From: Thermoanaerobaculum aquaticum
GTDB taxonomy: Bacteria; Acidobacteriota; UBA4820
Length of the DNA: 44,200 nt
Assembly (NCBI GenBank): GCA_020722885.1
Contig: DYJZ01000005.1
Coordinates: forward strand, 1 to 44,200
Direction of reading: 5' to 3'
Positions 21,544-32,197 of this stretch are shown piece by piece. A program made the position numbers and the translations under genes. The stretch's first letter is position 1, and every line of letters begins with the position of its first letter. The notes beneath the pieces were generated by a model that did no database searches, was not told the DNA's origin, and was given only the letters and a program-made list of their open reading frames with translations.

Positions 21544-22475
21544 ATGAAAATAACAGGTTCTCTACCTTTGATAGTTCTTTTGCTTTGCCTGACTAGCTGT
21601 GATAAATTTGTTTCATATTTTCGTGATGAAAAAATAGTAAAACTTGTCGACCCATCGCTTCCCGTGATTGACCTTAATGAAAGAGCCGGAAATAATAAAA
21701 TCCTTGCAAGAACACAAATTGAAGGCACCGTTATTCTCTCCATTGAAGGCCCTGAAGAGCTATTGAACCAGGTTGACAATATTAGAACTCAAAGCATTAA
21801 GGCGGTATCTTTTATAAGAAGTTTCTACGGGAACAAGGCTACAAGGAAAATCAACTTTGTTTTCATTGACGGGCGTGATGTAACAAACTATTGTTTCAAG
21901 TTTTCAAGAAAAAATGGTTTCACTCACCTCATACTCTACAGCAGCAAGGAGGAAATCCTGTCCTCTTTCTCTCTTTATTCACTTGTGAGGGACCTGGCTT
22001 TCAATCTTATCCTTTTTAGAGATATTTCCGACGGCAACTGCTTTGAAGTGGGCATCTCGGAGTATGTTGCCCTGCAATATCTTAAAACGATTGATAATGC
22101 AAGATACAAAAAAAGAGCAAGGGCATTTGCCGAAGATTTCGTAGACTCCGAGACAAGAAAGGAACTATGGAACTGGTACAACGATAATGGGATGAATAAG
22201 GCGACAGCCAGATTTAAAAAGAAAGACAGGAAAGAGCTTGAATTGTATTACAACAAGGTTGATAAATTCTATCGCGCATCCGGCGGAATTTACCTTTACC
22301 TCGAAGAATTGTTGGGAAGAGAAGCATGCTATAAAGCAATTAACACTCTTGTCAACAAAGATTTTGTATGCCAGGACGATGTTTTTTCAGGAAATTCATT
22401 GAAATCTTCGGCGTTGATGTCAGGAAAGAAAACGACGAGAAAATCATAAAGACTCTGGCCCAATATTTGAAGTGA
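21544..22475 (+). pseudogene. Paralogous lipoprotein without HExxH, C-terminus frameshifted at T-run 22382-22387
   Basis: Lipobox LTSC; PVIDLNER aligns with PVVDLNKE of the upstream gene; -1 frame after 22386 gives FFRKFIEIFGVDVRKENDEKIIKTLAQYLK, aligning with FYQDLASKDGFDIRKVTQKEIEKTFAEDK. Confidence 0.65.
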
Positions 22476-22958
22476 TTATATGGTTTATAGAGATTCTTCC
22501 ATATCATAAAAAAACCCGTAAATGCGACAAGACATATAAAAGACTTTTCAAAAATAGGAGAAAATAGAGTCAGTCTTAGGACAGGAGGGAAAACCATCAG
22601 AAAAAATACCAGTGTCCAAAGCGCTGTTTTTAGTTTTGATGTGTTTTTTGAGTCTTTCCCAAGAAAATCCAGTATGTATATCAATGGCTGTAGCGCAAAG
22701 AGAAAAGGCAAAAGCGAAATATGTTCCAGTGAGTAGTAAGGCTTAACTGCAACTGCTACAAGAAACATTGAGGCACAAAGCTGAAGAATTGTCAGAAAAA
22801 AATCTTTTTCTATTTATCAATGAGTAGATGTAAATTGCTGATAAACAGAACAAGCAAAAATAAAGAAAATAGCCAATCCTAAAATATTTTTCTTTAACAT
22901 ACATACTGAAAAAGGGCTTGAATCCGTAAACAACTTGCAATAAAACAAGAACTAACAC
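22352..22958 (-). pseudogene. Fragmented polytopic membrane protein
   Basis: ORFs 22743-22958 and 22352-22768 join across an A7 run (22795-22801): ...YSLINRKRFF|LTILQLCASMFLVAVAVKPYYSLEHISLLPFLFALQPLIYILDF...; 3' end runs into the opposing gene. Confidence 0.5.
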
Positions 22959-23204
22959 TAAAGAAAAGAAACAAACAAAGCTTAATATCCTTAGTATCTA
23001 ATTGAAGTTTGGTTTTATCTTATTGGTTCGCGGGACTAAATTTTCTTCAGCCACTACTCTACTTCACCAATCCTTTACAGAGACATTTTACTCTTTTCCT
23101 TTCTGCAAGGGAAGTCTGCCTCATTTGATTTCTTGCACGAATCCATCGACTTTGTAAGGCATCTGTCAAGACTATTTAATAATGTCCCATTATAAGTATA
23201 ACTA

Positions 23205-23330
23205 TTAGAGGCTGTTGAAATTGTGGGAAACTATTTAAAAGTTTTCTTCCACAGCCTTGTTTCTTTACTTTCCTGCCCCAAGCCTTTCGCCCTCAGAACT
23301 AAAACGGAAAACCCTTTAAGCGGTGGTTCT
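23205..23330 (-). repeat. M2 internal-module fragment (copy D)
   Basis: Reverse complement gcgaaaggcttggggcaggaaagtaaagaaacaaggctgtggaag...cagcctctaatagtta aligns to 14834-14925 of copy A. Confidence 0.55.
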
Positions 23331-23539
23331 ATGAGGGTTTGCAAAACTTATTTAATCTTTCTGCGGTTTTTTAACTACCCTTTTAGAGGACATTTCTAAT
23401 TATACAGTTTTGCTAATTTAGGATTTGCCATTTTTCTTTTCATAATTTTATGTTATAATTTGATAACTTGCTGTTAATCAGGGTTTTCAAAAAGGTATAG
23501 AATTCCTGAAACCCTTACTAAAGAAAAGGAGCAAAAAAA

Positions 23540-26500
23540 ATGGAGAAAAAGAAAGTTACGATTGATGGAAATGAAGCAACCGCCTATACGGCGTACCACT
23601 GCAATGAAGTATGTGCAATTTACCCAATAACGCCTTCTTCTAACATGGGCGAATGGGCTGATGAATGGGCATCACAGGGAAAAAAGAACATCTGGGGAAC
23701 CGTTCCTTCCGTAATTGAGATGCAGAGCGAAGGCGGTGCCTCAGGGGCTGTTCATGGCTCGCTTCAAACAGGTGCTCTTACCACAACTTTCACTGCGTCA
23801 CAGGGGCTTTTACTTATGATTCCTAATATGTTCAAGATTGCGGGTGAACTAACATCAACCGTCTTTCATGTTTCGGCGCGAACTGTTGCAACGCACGCCC
23901 TTTCGATATTCGGGGACCACAGTGATGTAATGGCAACAAGGCAGACAGGGTGGAGTTTGCTTTCTTCCGCATCTGTTCAGGAGGCAATGGATTTTGCGCT
24001 GATTGCTCAGGCAGCTACTTTGAGGGGAAGGGTTCCAATTGTTCACTTTTTTGATGGGTTCAGAACTTCTCACGAGGTTCAGAAAATTGAACAACTTTCT
24101 CTAAACGATATGAGGGCTATGATTGATGACGAAATGGTAAGGAAGCATAGAGAAAGAGCGCTCAACCCTGAAAAGCCTGTTTTGAGAGGAACTGCCCAGA
24201 ATCCGGACGCTTTCTTTCAGGCTCGTGAAGCCAACAATCCTTTTTATGAAAAGTTTCCTCAAATTGTACTTGAGGAGATGGAGAAGTTTGAAAAAATAGT
24301 GGGAAGGAAGTACAGACCTTTTGAGTATTATGGCCCTGAGGATGCTGAAAGAATTATAATAATGATGGGTTCAGGGTGCGAAACAGCTTCTGAAACAGTT
24401 GATTACCTCAATGAAAAAGGACAAAAAGTGGGGCTTGTAAAAGTCCGTCTTTACAGGCCTTTCAGTACACAGTTTTTGATCAAATCTCTTCCAAAAACAG
24501 TTAATGCTATTGCAGTTCTTGATAGAACAAAAGAACCGGGAGCATCAGGTGAGCCCCTTTATAAAGATGTTGTTACAGCGCTGAGTGAATCTTTGATACA
24601 GGGAACTCTTCCTTTTGCTATGCCAAAAGTAATTGGTGGAAGGTACGGGCTTTCTTCAAAAGAGTTCACTCCCGCCATGGTTAAGGCTGTATTTGACGAA
24701 CTTGAAAAAAAGAACCCAAAAAATCGATTTACAGTGGGAATAGAGGACGATGTTTCAAAGACAAGTCTTAAAGTGGATCGTAATTTTGTTATTGAAAAGG
24801 ATGATGTTGTCAGGTGCGTATTTTATGGGCTCGGGTCAGATGGAACGGTAGGTGCAAACAAAAACTCAATCAAAATAATAGGAGGAGAGACAGATAATTT
24901 TGCTCAGGGTTATTTTGTTTATGATTCAAAGAAGGCGGGAGCCGTAACAATCTCTCACTTAAGATTTGGTCCAAGACCTATAAAATCAATTTACCTGATT
25001 GATTCTGCTAACTTCGTTGCCTGTCACCAGTTTGTCTTTCTTGAAAAATATGATATGTTAAAACTCGCAAAAGAAAATGCTGTATTTTTATTAAATAGCC
25101 CCTATTCAAAAGATGAAATATGGGACAAATTGCCAGGAAAAGTTCAGCAACAAATTATAGATAAGAAACTTCAATTCTATGTGATTGACGGATACAGGGT
25201 TGCAAAGGAAGCCGGTATGGGTAATAGAGTCAACACTATTATGCAAACCTGCTTTTTTGCGATATCCGGCGTTCTTCCAAAAGATGATGCGATTAAAGCC
25301 ATTAAAAAATCCATTGAGAAAACTTATGGCAGAAAAGGTGAGGATGTTGTAAAGAAGAATTTTGAGGCGGTTGACAAAACACTTGCGAACCTTTATAAAG
25401 TAGATTATCCGGATAAGGCTACAAGTTCAATTGAAATTCCTCCACCGGTTTCTCCTGAGGCACCAGAGTATGTTAGAAATGTTCTTGCGATGATAATAAA
25501 GGGAGAAGGTGATTCTCTTCCAGTTTCAGCTTTTTCTCCGGACGGCACTTTTCCTTCAGATACGGCGAAATGGGAGAAGAGAAACATTGCTCTTGAGATT
25601 CCGGTTTGGGAGCCGCAAATTTGTATTCAGTGCGGAAAATGTACCATAGTCTGTCCACACGCTGCAATAAGAATTAAAGCCTACGATGCTTCTCATTTAT
25701 CAAATGCTCCAAAGACTTTCAAATATACTGACTATAAAGGTGTAGAATTCAAGGGAATGAAATATACCATTCAGGTTGCTCCTGAAGATTGTACCGGTTG
25801 CGGGGCATGTGTCTTTGTCTGCCCGGCAAAGGATAAAACAGATCCGGGCAAAAAAGCACTTAATATGGCAAACCAGATTCCTCTCAGAATTCCAGAGAGA
25901 GAAAACTACAAGTTTTTCCTTGATCTGCCTGAAGTTGATGTTTCCAGAATTAAGGTTGATACAGTAAAGGGGTCTCAATTTCTTATGCCGTTATTTGAGT
26001 ATTCCGGTGCCTGCGCTGGTTGCGGTGAAACTCCCTATTTAAAACTCTTAAGCCAGCTCTTTGGAGATAGGGCTATAGTTGCCAATGCAACAGGATGTTC
26101 TTCAATCTATGGTGCCAATCTTCCGACTACCCCATGGGCTAAAAACAAGGAGGGTAGAGGTCCGGCGTGGTCAAATTCACTTTTCGAAGACAACGCTGAG
26201 TTTGGACTTGGTTTCAGACTTGCAATTGATAAACAAAAAGAGTTTGCAACGGAACTTCTAAAAAAACTTTCTTCTCAGGTAGGTGAAAAACTTGTTGAAG
26301 AGATTTTGAACAACAGTCAGAAAACCGATCCAGAAATTGCCCTGCAAAGAAAGCTTGTCTCTGAACTCAAAAGTAAACTTAATAATATAAATTCAGAAGA
26401 TGCAAAAATGCTTTTATCGCTCTCTGACAGCCTGATTAGAAAGAGTGTATGGATTGTTGGAGGAGATGGATGGGCTTACGACATCGGGTATGGTGGGCTT

Positions 26501-27106
26501 GACCATGTCCTTGCTTCAATGAGAAATGTAAACCTTCTTGTTCTTGATACGGGCGTTTACTCAAACACAGGCGGACAGTGTTCAAAAGCTACACCACTTG
26601 GTGGAGTTGCAAAATTTGCAATGTCTGGAAAGCCGACTCCAAGAAAAGATATTGGACTAATGGCTATGGCATACGGCTCTGTTTATGTTGCTCAGGTTGC
26701 ACTTGGGGCAAACGACAACCAGACGGTAAAAGCATTCGTAGAGGCTGAAAACTACGAAGGACCATCGATAATAATTGCGTATAGCCACTGTATAGCCCAC
26801 GGAATTGATATGATGAAGGGAATGGAGCACCAGAAACTTGCTGTGGAATGTGGACTCTGGCCTCTTTACAGGTACAACCCGGATCTGGTAAAAGAAGGTA
26901 AAAATCCCCTTAAGCTTGATTCCAGACCACCAAAAATCTTATACAGGGATTTTGCTATGAAGGAGACAAGGTTCAGAATGCTTGAAAAGACAAAGCCTGA
27001 ACTTGTTGAAAAGTATATGCAGTTAGGCGATGAATATATTAAAAGAGTATGGCAGGTATACAATCAGCTCGCTGCAATGTCGGGAAGCGAACCAGTTAAG
27101 GAGTAG
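23540..27106 (+). CDS. nifJ: Pyruvate:ferredoxin (flavodoxin) oxidoreductase
   Basis: 1188 aa; AYHCNEVCAIYPITPSSNMGEWADEW, two 4Fe-4S motifs (CIQCGKCTIVCPH, CTGCGACVFVCP), CAGCGETPYLKLLSQLFG TPP domain. Confidence 0.97.
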   Translation: MEKKKVTIDGNEATAYTAYHCNEVCAIYPITPSSNMGEWADEWASQGKKNIWGTVPSVIEMQSEGGASGAVHGSLQTGALTTTFTASQGLLLMIPNMFKIAGELTSTVFHVSARTVATHALSIFGDHSDVMATRQTGWSLLSSASVQEAMDFALIAQAATLRGRVPIVHFFDGFRTSHEVQKIEQLSLNDMRAMIDDEMVRKHRERALNPEKPVLRGTAQNPDAFFQAREANNPFYEKFPQIVLEEMEKFEKIVGRKYRPFEYYGPEDAERIIIMMGSGCETASETVDYLNEKGQKVGLVKVRLYRPFSTQFLIKSLPKTVNAIAVLDRTKEPGASGEPLYKDVVTALSESLIQGTLPFAMPKVIGGRYGLSSKEFTPAMVKAVFDELEKKNPKNRFTVGIEDDVSKTSLKVDRNFVIEKDDVVRCVFYGLGSDGTVGANKNSIKIIGGETDNFAQGYFVYDSKKAGAVTISHLRFGPRPIKSIYLIDSANFVACHQFVFLEKYDMLKLAKENAVFLLNSPYSKDEIWDKLPGKVQQQIIDKKLQFYVIDGYRVAKEAGMGNRVNTIMQTCFFAISGVLPKDDAIKAIKKSIEKTYGRKGEDVVKKNFEAVDKTLANLYKVDYPDKATSSIEIPPPVSPEAPEYVRNVLAMIIKGEGDSLPVSAFSPDGTFPSDTAKWEKRNIALEIPVWEPQICIQCGKCTIVCPHAAIRIKAYDASHLSNAPKTFKYTDYKGVEFKGMKYTIQVAPEDCTGCGACVFVCPAKDKTDPGKKALNMANQIPLRIPERENYKFFLDLPEVDVSRIKVDTVKGSQFLMPLFEYSGACAGCGETPYLKLLSQLFGDRAIVANATGCSSIYGANLPTTPWAKNKEGRGPAWSNSLFEDNAEFGLGFRLAIDKQKEFATELLKKLSSQVGEKLVEEILNNSQKTDPEIALQRKLVSELKSKLNNINSEDAKMLLSLSDSLIRKSVWIVGGDGWAYDIGYGGLDHVLASMRNVNLLVLDTGVYSNTGGQCSKATPLGGVAKFAMSGKPTPRKDIGLMAMAYGSVYVAQVALGANDNQTVKAFVEAENYEGPSIIIAYSHCIAHGIDMMKGMEHQKLAVECGLWPLYRYNPDLVKEGKNPLKLDSRPPKILYRDFAMKETRFRMLEKTKPELVEKYMQLGDEYIKRVWQVYNQLAAMSGSEPVKE

Positions 27107-27140
27107 GAGCTTAAAGCCCTGTTTCTATGAAGTTATTTCT

Positions 27141-27187
27141 AAACCGCCCGTGTAAAGAAAATTTTACGGGCGGTTTTTGTTTTTTTG
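27141..27187 (+). terminator. Rho-independent terminator of nifJ
   Basis: aaaccgcccgtgtaaa gaaaa ttttacgggcggttt ttgttttttt. Confidence 0.92.
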
Positions 27188-27202
27188 TTTGAAGGAGCTG
27201 AG

Positions 27203-29860
27203 ATGGTTTTAAACAAAATTTTGACTGCCCTATTTGGAACGAAATACGAAAAAGACATAAAAGCGATTCAGCCTATTGTATATGAAGTCAACAGTTTTGA
27301 ACCCCACTTAAGAAAACTTTCTGATGCTGAACTGAGGAATAAGACAGCAGAATTCAAATCAAGAATCTCAAAAATGGTTGAAGAGGGTTTTGAGGAAGAA
27401 CAGGCTCTTAATGCAATCCTTCCAGAAGCATTTGCTGTTGTAAGAGAGGCGGCTTTGAGGACAATAGGTTTAAGGCCCTACGATGTTCAGGTAATAGGAG
27501 GGATAGTTCTTCATCAGGGAAAAATTGCGGAGATGAAAACCGGTGAGGGAAAAACTTTAGTAGCAACAATGCCTGTGTATCTTAATGCTCTTTTGGGAAA
27601 AGGAGTTCATGTTGTAACGGTAAACGACTACCTTGCAAAAAGAGATGCTGAGTGGATGGGCAAAGTTTACAGGTTTCTTGGCCTTACGGTTGGGTGTATA
27701 CAGCAGAATATGGACAACGAAGAGAGACAAAAAGAATATAACTGCGACATTACTTACGGGCAGAACAACGAATTCGGTTTTGATTATTTACGAGACAACA
27801 TGAAATATAGGTTTGAGGATATGGTTCAGAGGGGGCATTACTTTGCGCTGGTTGACGAAGTTGATTCAATTCTGATTGACGAGGCAAGAACTCCTCTCAT
27901 CATCTCAGGGCCATCTGAAGAAAGAATAGATAAATACTACACAGCAAACACGATAATTCCTCGTTTACAAAATGAAAAAGACTACACTGTAGATGAAAAG
28001 CAAAGAACAGCGACTCTCACCGAAGAAGGAATTGCAAAATGCGAAAAACTTTTAAACCTTGAGAATCTCTATGATCCATCAAATATAGAAATTCTTCACT
28101 GTCTCCATCAGGCTCTTATTGCCCATAAACTCTACCACAAAGATACCGACTATATGGTCAAAGATGGAGAGGTTTTGATAGTTGACGAATTTACCGGAAG
28201 AGTTATGCCAGGCAGAAGGTGGTCTGACGGTCTTCATCAGGCCATAGAAGCCAAGGAAAATGTCAAGATACAGCAGGAGAATCAAACTCTGGCGACAATT
28301 ACTTTCCAGAACTATTTTCGCCTTTACAAAAAGCTCGCCGGGATGACCGGAACTGCAGACACCGAGGCAATGGAATTTGACAAAATTTACAAACTGGATG
28401 TTGTCGTAATTCCGACTCATAAGCCAATGATAAGGATAGACCACGCCGATGTTGTTTATAGAACTGAAGAAGAAAAGTGGGAAGCCGCGGCTGATGAAAT
28501 AGAAACTCTTCATAAAAAGGGACAGCCGGTTCTTGTGGGAACTGTCTCTATAGAAAAGAGCGAGAAAATGAGTGCTCTTCTTAAAAGGAGAGGGATTCCC
28601 CATGTGGTTTTGAATGCAAAATATCACGAAAAAGAGGCTGAAATTGTGGCACAGGCTGGAAGAAAAGGGGCGGTTACCATAGCAACAAATATGGCTGGAA
28701 GGGGAACCGACATTCTTCTCGGTGGGAATCCTGAAGGGCTTGCAAAAACAAAGTCAAACCCTTTGACACAGCCTGAAGAGTATTCAAAACAACTTGCAAT
28801 TTTCAGGGAGATATACGAAAAAGAGCATGAAGAAGTGGTTTCTCTTGGAGGTCTTCACATTCTTGGAACAGAAAGACACGAATCGAGAAGAATAGACAAC
28901 CAGTTGAGGGGAAGATCGGGAAGGCAGGGGGACCCTGGTTCATCAAGGTTTTATCTTTCTCTTGAAGATGACCTGATGCGACTTTTTGGCGGTGACCGTT
29001 TGAAGCAGATGATGGGAAAAGTTGGAATGGAGGAAGGGGTTCCTATCACTCATTCCTGGATTTCAAAATCGATAGAAAGGGCTCAAAAATCAGTTGAAGC
29101 AAGAAATTTTGAAATTAGAAAGCACCTTCTTGACTACGATGATGTGATGAATAAACAAAGGGAGACAATATATTCTCTAAGGCGAAAGATTCTTTCTGGA
29201 GAAAATTTGAGAGAATATTTGATGGAAAATGTTGAGAATATTATTCTGTGGCTTTTAGAAGAAAATGTTCCTAAGGGGGCACCCAAGGAAGGGTGGAATG
29301 AAGAGGCACTAAGAAACTCTCTCTGGCGCTTTTTTGGAATTGATTATGATTCAATAATAAAACAACTTGATAAGGTTTCTTCTGAAGAATTCGAGAAAAA
29401 AATTAAAGAGAAAGTTGAAGAAAAATATAAAGAAAAAGAAAGTAGAATAAAGCCCGAAATAATGAGGGAATATGAAAAACTTGTTATGCTTCAGGTAATA
29501 GACAATCAGTGGAAAGACCACCTTTTAACGATGGATCACTTAAAAGAAGGCATTGGATTAAGGGCTTACGGCCAGCGAGACCCTCTTGTTGAATACAAGA
29601 AAGAGGCTTATTATGCTTTTGAGTCAATGCTTGACAGGATAGAAGAGGAGATCGTCAGATATCTTATGCTTCTGGAACCTCAGGTTCAAAAGGAAGAGAA
29701 GAAAGTAGAAAGAAAAGAGAGACAGTTCACATACTCTGCTCCGGATAAGGGTGGAGAGAAGAAAGGGACCACTGTCATTAACAAATCGAGGAAAGTTGGA
29801 AGAAACGATCCCTGTCCCTGCGGGTCAGGCAAAAAATATAAGAAATGCTGTGGTGCTTGA
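27203..29860 (+). CDS. secA: Preprotein translocase ATPase SecA
   Basis: [20 protein letters not shown], Walker [22 protein letters not shown]-terminal [19 protein letters not shown]. Confidence 0.97.
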   Translation: MVLNKILTALFGTKYEKDIKAIQPIVYEVNSFEPHLRKLSDAELRNKTAEFKSRISKMVEEGFEEEQALNAILPEAFAVVREAALRTIGLRPYDVQVIGGIVLHQGKIAEMKTGEGKTLVATMPVYLNALLGKGVHVVTVNDYLAKRDAEWMGKVYRFLGLTVGCIQQNMDNEERQKEYNCDITYGQNNEFGFDYLRDNMKYRFEDMVQRGHYFALVDEVDSILIDEARTPLIISGPSEERIDKYYTANTIIPRLQNEKDYTVDEKQRTATLTEEGIAKCEKLLNLENLYDPSNIEILHCLHQALIAHKLYHKDTDYMVKDGEVLIVDEFTGRVMPGRRWSDGLHQAIEAKENVKIQQENQTLATITFQNYFRLYKKLAGMTGTADTEAMEFDKIYKLDVVVIPTHKPMIRIDHADVVYRTEEEKWEAAADEIETLHKKGQPVLVGTVSIEKSEKMSALLKRRGIPHVVLNAKYHEKEAEIVAQAGRKGAVTIATNMAGRGTDILLGGNPEGLAKTKSNPLTQPEEYSKQLAIFREIYEKEHEEVVSLGGLHILGTERHESRRIDNQLRGRSGRQGDPGSSRFYLSLEDDLMRLFGGDRLKQMMGKVGMEEGVPITHSWISKSIERAQKSVEARNFEIRKHLLDYDDVMNKQRETIYSLRRKILSGENLREYLMENVENIILWLLEENVPKGAPKEGWNEEALRNSLWRFFGIDYDSIIKQLDKVSSEEFEKKIKEKVEEKYKEKESRIKPEIMREYEKLVMLQVIDNQWKDHLLTMDHLKEGIGLRAYGQRDPLVEYKKEAYYAFESMLDRIEEEIVRYLMLLEPQVQKEEKKVERKERQFTYSAPDKGGEKKGTTVINKSRKVGRNDPCPCGSGKKYKKCCGA

Positions 29861-29954
29861 ACTGAAAATTTGGAATCCAATTCGCTTCCCCTGTCATAAC
29901 AATATAATAATGTTCTCACGGGATTTACTTTGAGGTATTCATTGACGAAGTGGC

Positions 29955-30065
29955 TGTCATCACGAGGTTTACCTCGAGGCACTGACAACCGAAGTGATCT
30001 TCCTTGTTTAGGAAAAGGGAGATTGCTTCGTAAGAGAAGGCTACGAAGAGGGGCTCGCAATGACA
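29955..30065 (-). repeat. R1 repeat, full-length copy
   Basis: TGTCATCACGAG...CTCGCAATGACA inverted ends; multi-hairpin interior; near-identical to 14525-14636 in reverse complement. Confidence 0.85.
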
Positions 30066-30212
30066 GCGTTAAACTACAAAGAGGAAGATTGCTTCGGTGA
30101 ACTTTCCCTTCAGTCAAAAAGAGGGAATTATCTTATAGTTTCGACAATCTAATTTGCCTCCCTTGACTTTGTTTTGAAAATCATTTAAATTGGTTATGGA
30201 AAGGAGGCACAA

Positions 30213-30611
30213 ATGACAGACGATGTTCAAAATGTTCAGCCGCAGCCAGATAAACCATATGACAGTGACGATGGGATTTTTCTTTTTCTTGCCTATTTTG
30301 GGATTTTTTCTCTCATTCCATTTTTTATGTACAGGGATAAGAGGGATAACCCGAAGAAAGACTACGTCTATTTTCATGCAAGACAGGGGCTTGCTCTCGC
30401 TTTAACCGGTTTTTGTTGCGCAATTGTAATGATGGTTTTATGGTTTGTTCTTGCATTTATTCCCGTAATAGGATGGATCCTTGACTGCGTTTTGTGGCTC
30501 GGTTTTATAATAATCTTTCTTGGATGTGCAATTCTTGGCTGGATAAAGGCTTTTAAGGGAGAAAGGTACGATATTCCCCTCTTTTCAAAAGTCGCCAATT
30601 TATTTGGTTGA
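30213..30611 (+). CDS. Small membrane protein, DUF4870/Tic20-like
   Basis: LAYFGIFSLIPFFMYRDKRDNPKKDYVYFHARQGLALAL... HARQG motif, three hydrophobic helices. Confidence 0.7.
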   Translation: MTDDVQNVQPQPDKPYDSDDGIFLFLAYFGIFSLIPFFMYRDKRDNPKKDYVYFHARQGLALALTGFCCAIVMMVLWFVLAFIPVIGWILDCVLWLGFIIIFLGCAILGWIKAFKGERYDIPLFSKVANLFG

Positions 30612-30624
30612 TTAAATTAAGATC

Positions 30625-31290
30625 TTGAATGAAGCACTGTTATCGCTCGGAATAGACACCTGCGGGCGGTTTCTAAACTTATCTCTCTCCTCTTCTCTAA
30701 AGGGAGAGAGAGATTTTTGTTTTGAAAAAGAGGTCAAAAACCATTCTGCCCATCTTCCGCTTGCAATTGAAGAGGTTCTCAAAAAAGCATCTGCTAAACT
30801 TAAGGAAATTCAAACTGTTGGAGTTGTAGCGGGTCCAGGTTCTTTCACAGGTTTAAGAGTTGGTATGTCAACGGCGCTTGGATTGAAATTTTCATTAAAA
30901 ATACCTGTACATAAGTTTTCTTCTCTTTATTGTCTTGCTAATTATTTTAAAATTGAGGGGAAGATAGGGGCGTTTCTTGATGCAAGAAAAGGTGAGTTTT
31001 ATTTCCAGTGTTTTGAAAAAAAGGGGGCACACTCCAATCCTCTATGCGAATCAATGGCTTTGAAGTATTGTATGCTAAAAGAGTATGCAAAAAAAATGGA
31101 TTGGGCAATCGTCCTCAAGGGTGGTGCTGAAATTGATTTTTCTGCCCCAAATATGAGGGTATTTGATAATCTAAATCTTGCAAAAGTCGCCTCGAGGGAA
31201 GCACTACAAAGATTGTCTAAAGGAATTGATGGGGATGAGAAACTTATTCCTATTTATGTAAGAGATCCGGATGCAATTGTTCAGATGTAA
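30625..31290 (+). CDS. tsaB: tRNA threonylcarbamoyladenosine biosynthesis protein TsaB (TTG start)
   Basis: LSLGIDTCGRFLNLSL, VGVVAGPGSFTGLRVGMSTALGL. Confidence 0.9.
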   Translation: MNEALLSLGIDTCGRFLNLSLSSSLKGERDFCFEKEVKNHSAHLPLAIEEVLKKASAKLKEIQTVGVVAGPGSFTGLRVGMSTALGLKFSLKIPVHKFSSLYCLANYFKIEGKIGAFLDARKGEFYFQCFEKKGAHSNPLCESMALKYCMLKEYAKKMDWAIVLKGGAEIDFSAPNMRVFDNLNLAKVASREALQRLSKGIDGDEKLIPIYVRDPDAIVQM

Positions 31291-32131
31291 TTTTTCTTAG
31301 GTAATTTTCCACATCGTCAACTATTGTGTCAGGAGTTGAAGCTCCGGCAGTCAGTCCTATTCCTTTGACTCCAATTAGCCATTCTTTTTTTATATCCTCT
31401 TTCCCCTGAATGAGATAGGACTTTTTAAAAGAATTGCAAATTTCAAAAAGATGGCGTGTGTTTGCTGATTTTTTGCCACCAATGACAAAAATTATTTCTA
31501 CCTCTTCATTTTGTGCAAGTTCTTTTGCTGCATTCTGGTTTTCCTTCGTTGCGTAGCAGATAGTGTCTGTTTTCTTTGCGTTTGGGTTTTTGTTCATAAT
31601 ATATAAAACTACATCTTCGAATTCGTCTGAATTTAAAGTGGTCTGGTAAAAAATTGTTATGGAGGGGTATTTTTCCCATTGAACCTTTTTTGCCTGTTCA
31701 ATATTTTCAATTATATGAAACTGCTCTTTTTTAAGATCGTGTGTATAGCCGATCACTTCTCTGTGGTTGGGGTCCCCAATAAAGACGAGGTGTTTTCCTT
31801 CCGAAAGGGCTTTTGCAGATTCTTTATGGATGTCGAGAACAAATTTGCAGGTTGCATCGACAACTTTAAGGTCTTTTTCTTTCGCCCTTTTGTAAAAAGA
31901 GGGTGGAACACCGTGTGCTGAAAATATTACATAAGGCTTTTTTACATCTGAAAGAGATTCGACAGTACTAAGTCCAAGTTGCTCCATCTCTTCAACCACT
32001 TTTTCATTGTGAACAATCTGTCCGAGAATGGTTCCTTCTTTATTTTCTGAAGCAAATCTTTTTGCTTTGAGGATGGCTGTTCTCACGCCAGAGCAAAAAC
32101 CATATTTTCTTGCCCTTAATATCTTTACCAT
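31250..32131 (-). CDS. ispH: 4-hydroxy-3-methylbut-2-enyl diphosphate reductase
   Basis: GFCSGVRTAILKA, VVDATCKFV, TTLN, ICYATKENQNAA, GLTAGASTPD. Confidence 0.95.
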   Translation of the reverse strand: MVKILRARKYGFCSGVRTAILKAKRFASENKEGTILGQIVHNEKVVEEMEQLGLSTVESLSDVKKPYVIFSAHGVPPSFYKRAKEKDLKVVDATCKFVLDIHKESAKALSEGKHLVFIGDPNHREVIGYTHDLKKEQFHIIENIEQAKKVQWEKYPSITIFYQTTLNSDEFEDVVLYIMNKNPNAKKTDTICYATKENQNAAKELAQNEEVEIIFVIGGKKSANTRHLFEICNSFKKSYLIQGKEDIKKEWLIGVKGIGLTAGASTPDTIVDDVENYLRKITSEQLHPDLLHK

Positions 32132-32197
32132 AGGAGAAGTTTAACACAACCTTGAAAAAATGCGTTAATGGTCATAAAATCTTTCTGGAGGTGAAAA

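Noticed and set aside
22381-22388. Programmed -1 ribosomal frameshift at GTTTTTTC
   Set aside because: Zero-frame codons GTT TTT TCA do not fit X_XXY_YYZ for tandem slippage, and no strong downstream pseudoknot was seen; a homopolymer indel or phase variation is simpler.
28079-28627. 182-aa ORF antisense to secA
   Set aside because: The sense strand is unambiguous SecA; translation lacks domain features.
29686-30117. 143-aa minus-strand ORF
   Set aside because: Antisense to the secA 3' end and the R1 repeat; no protein-like features.
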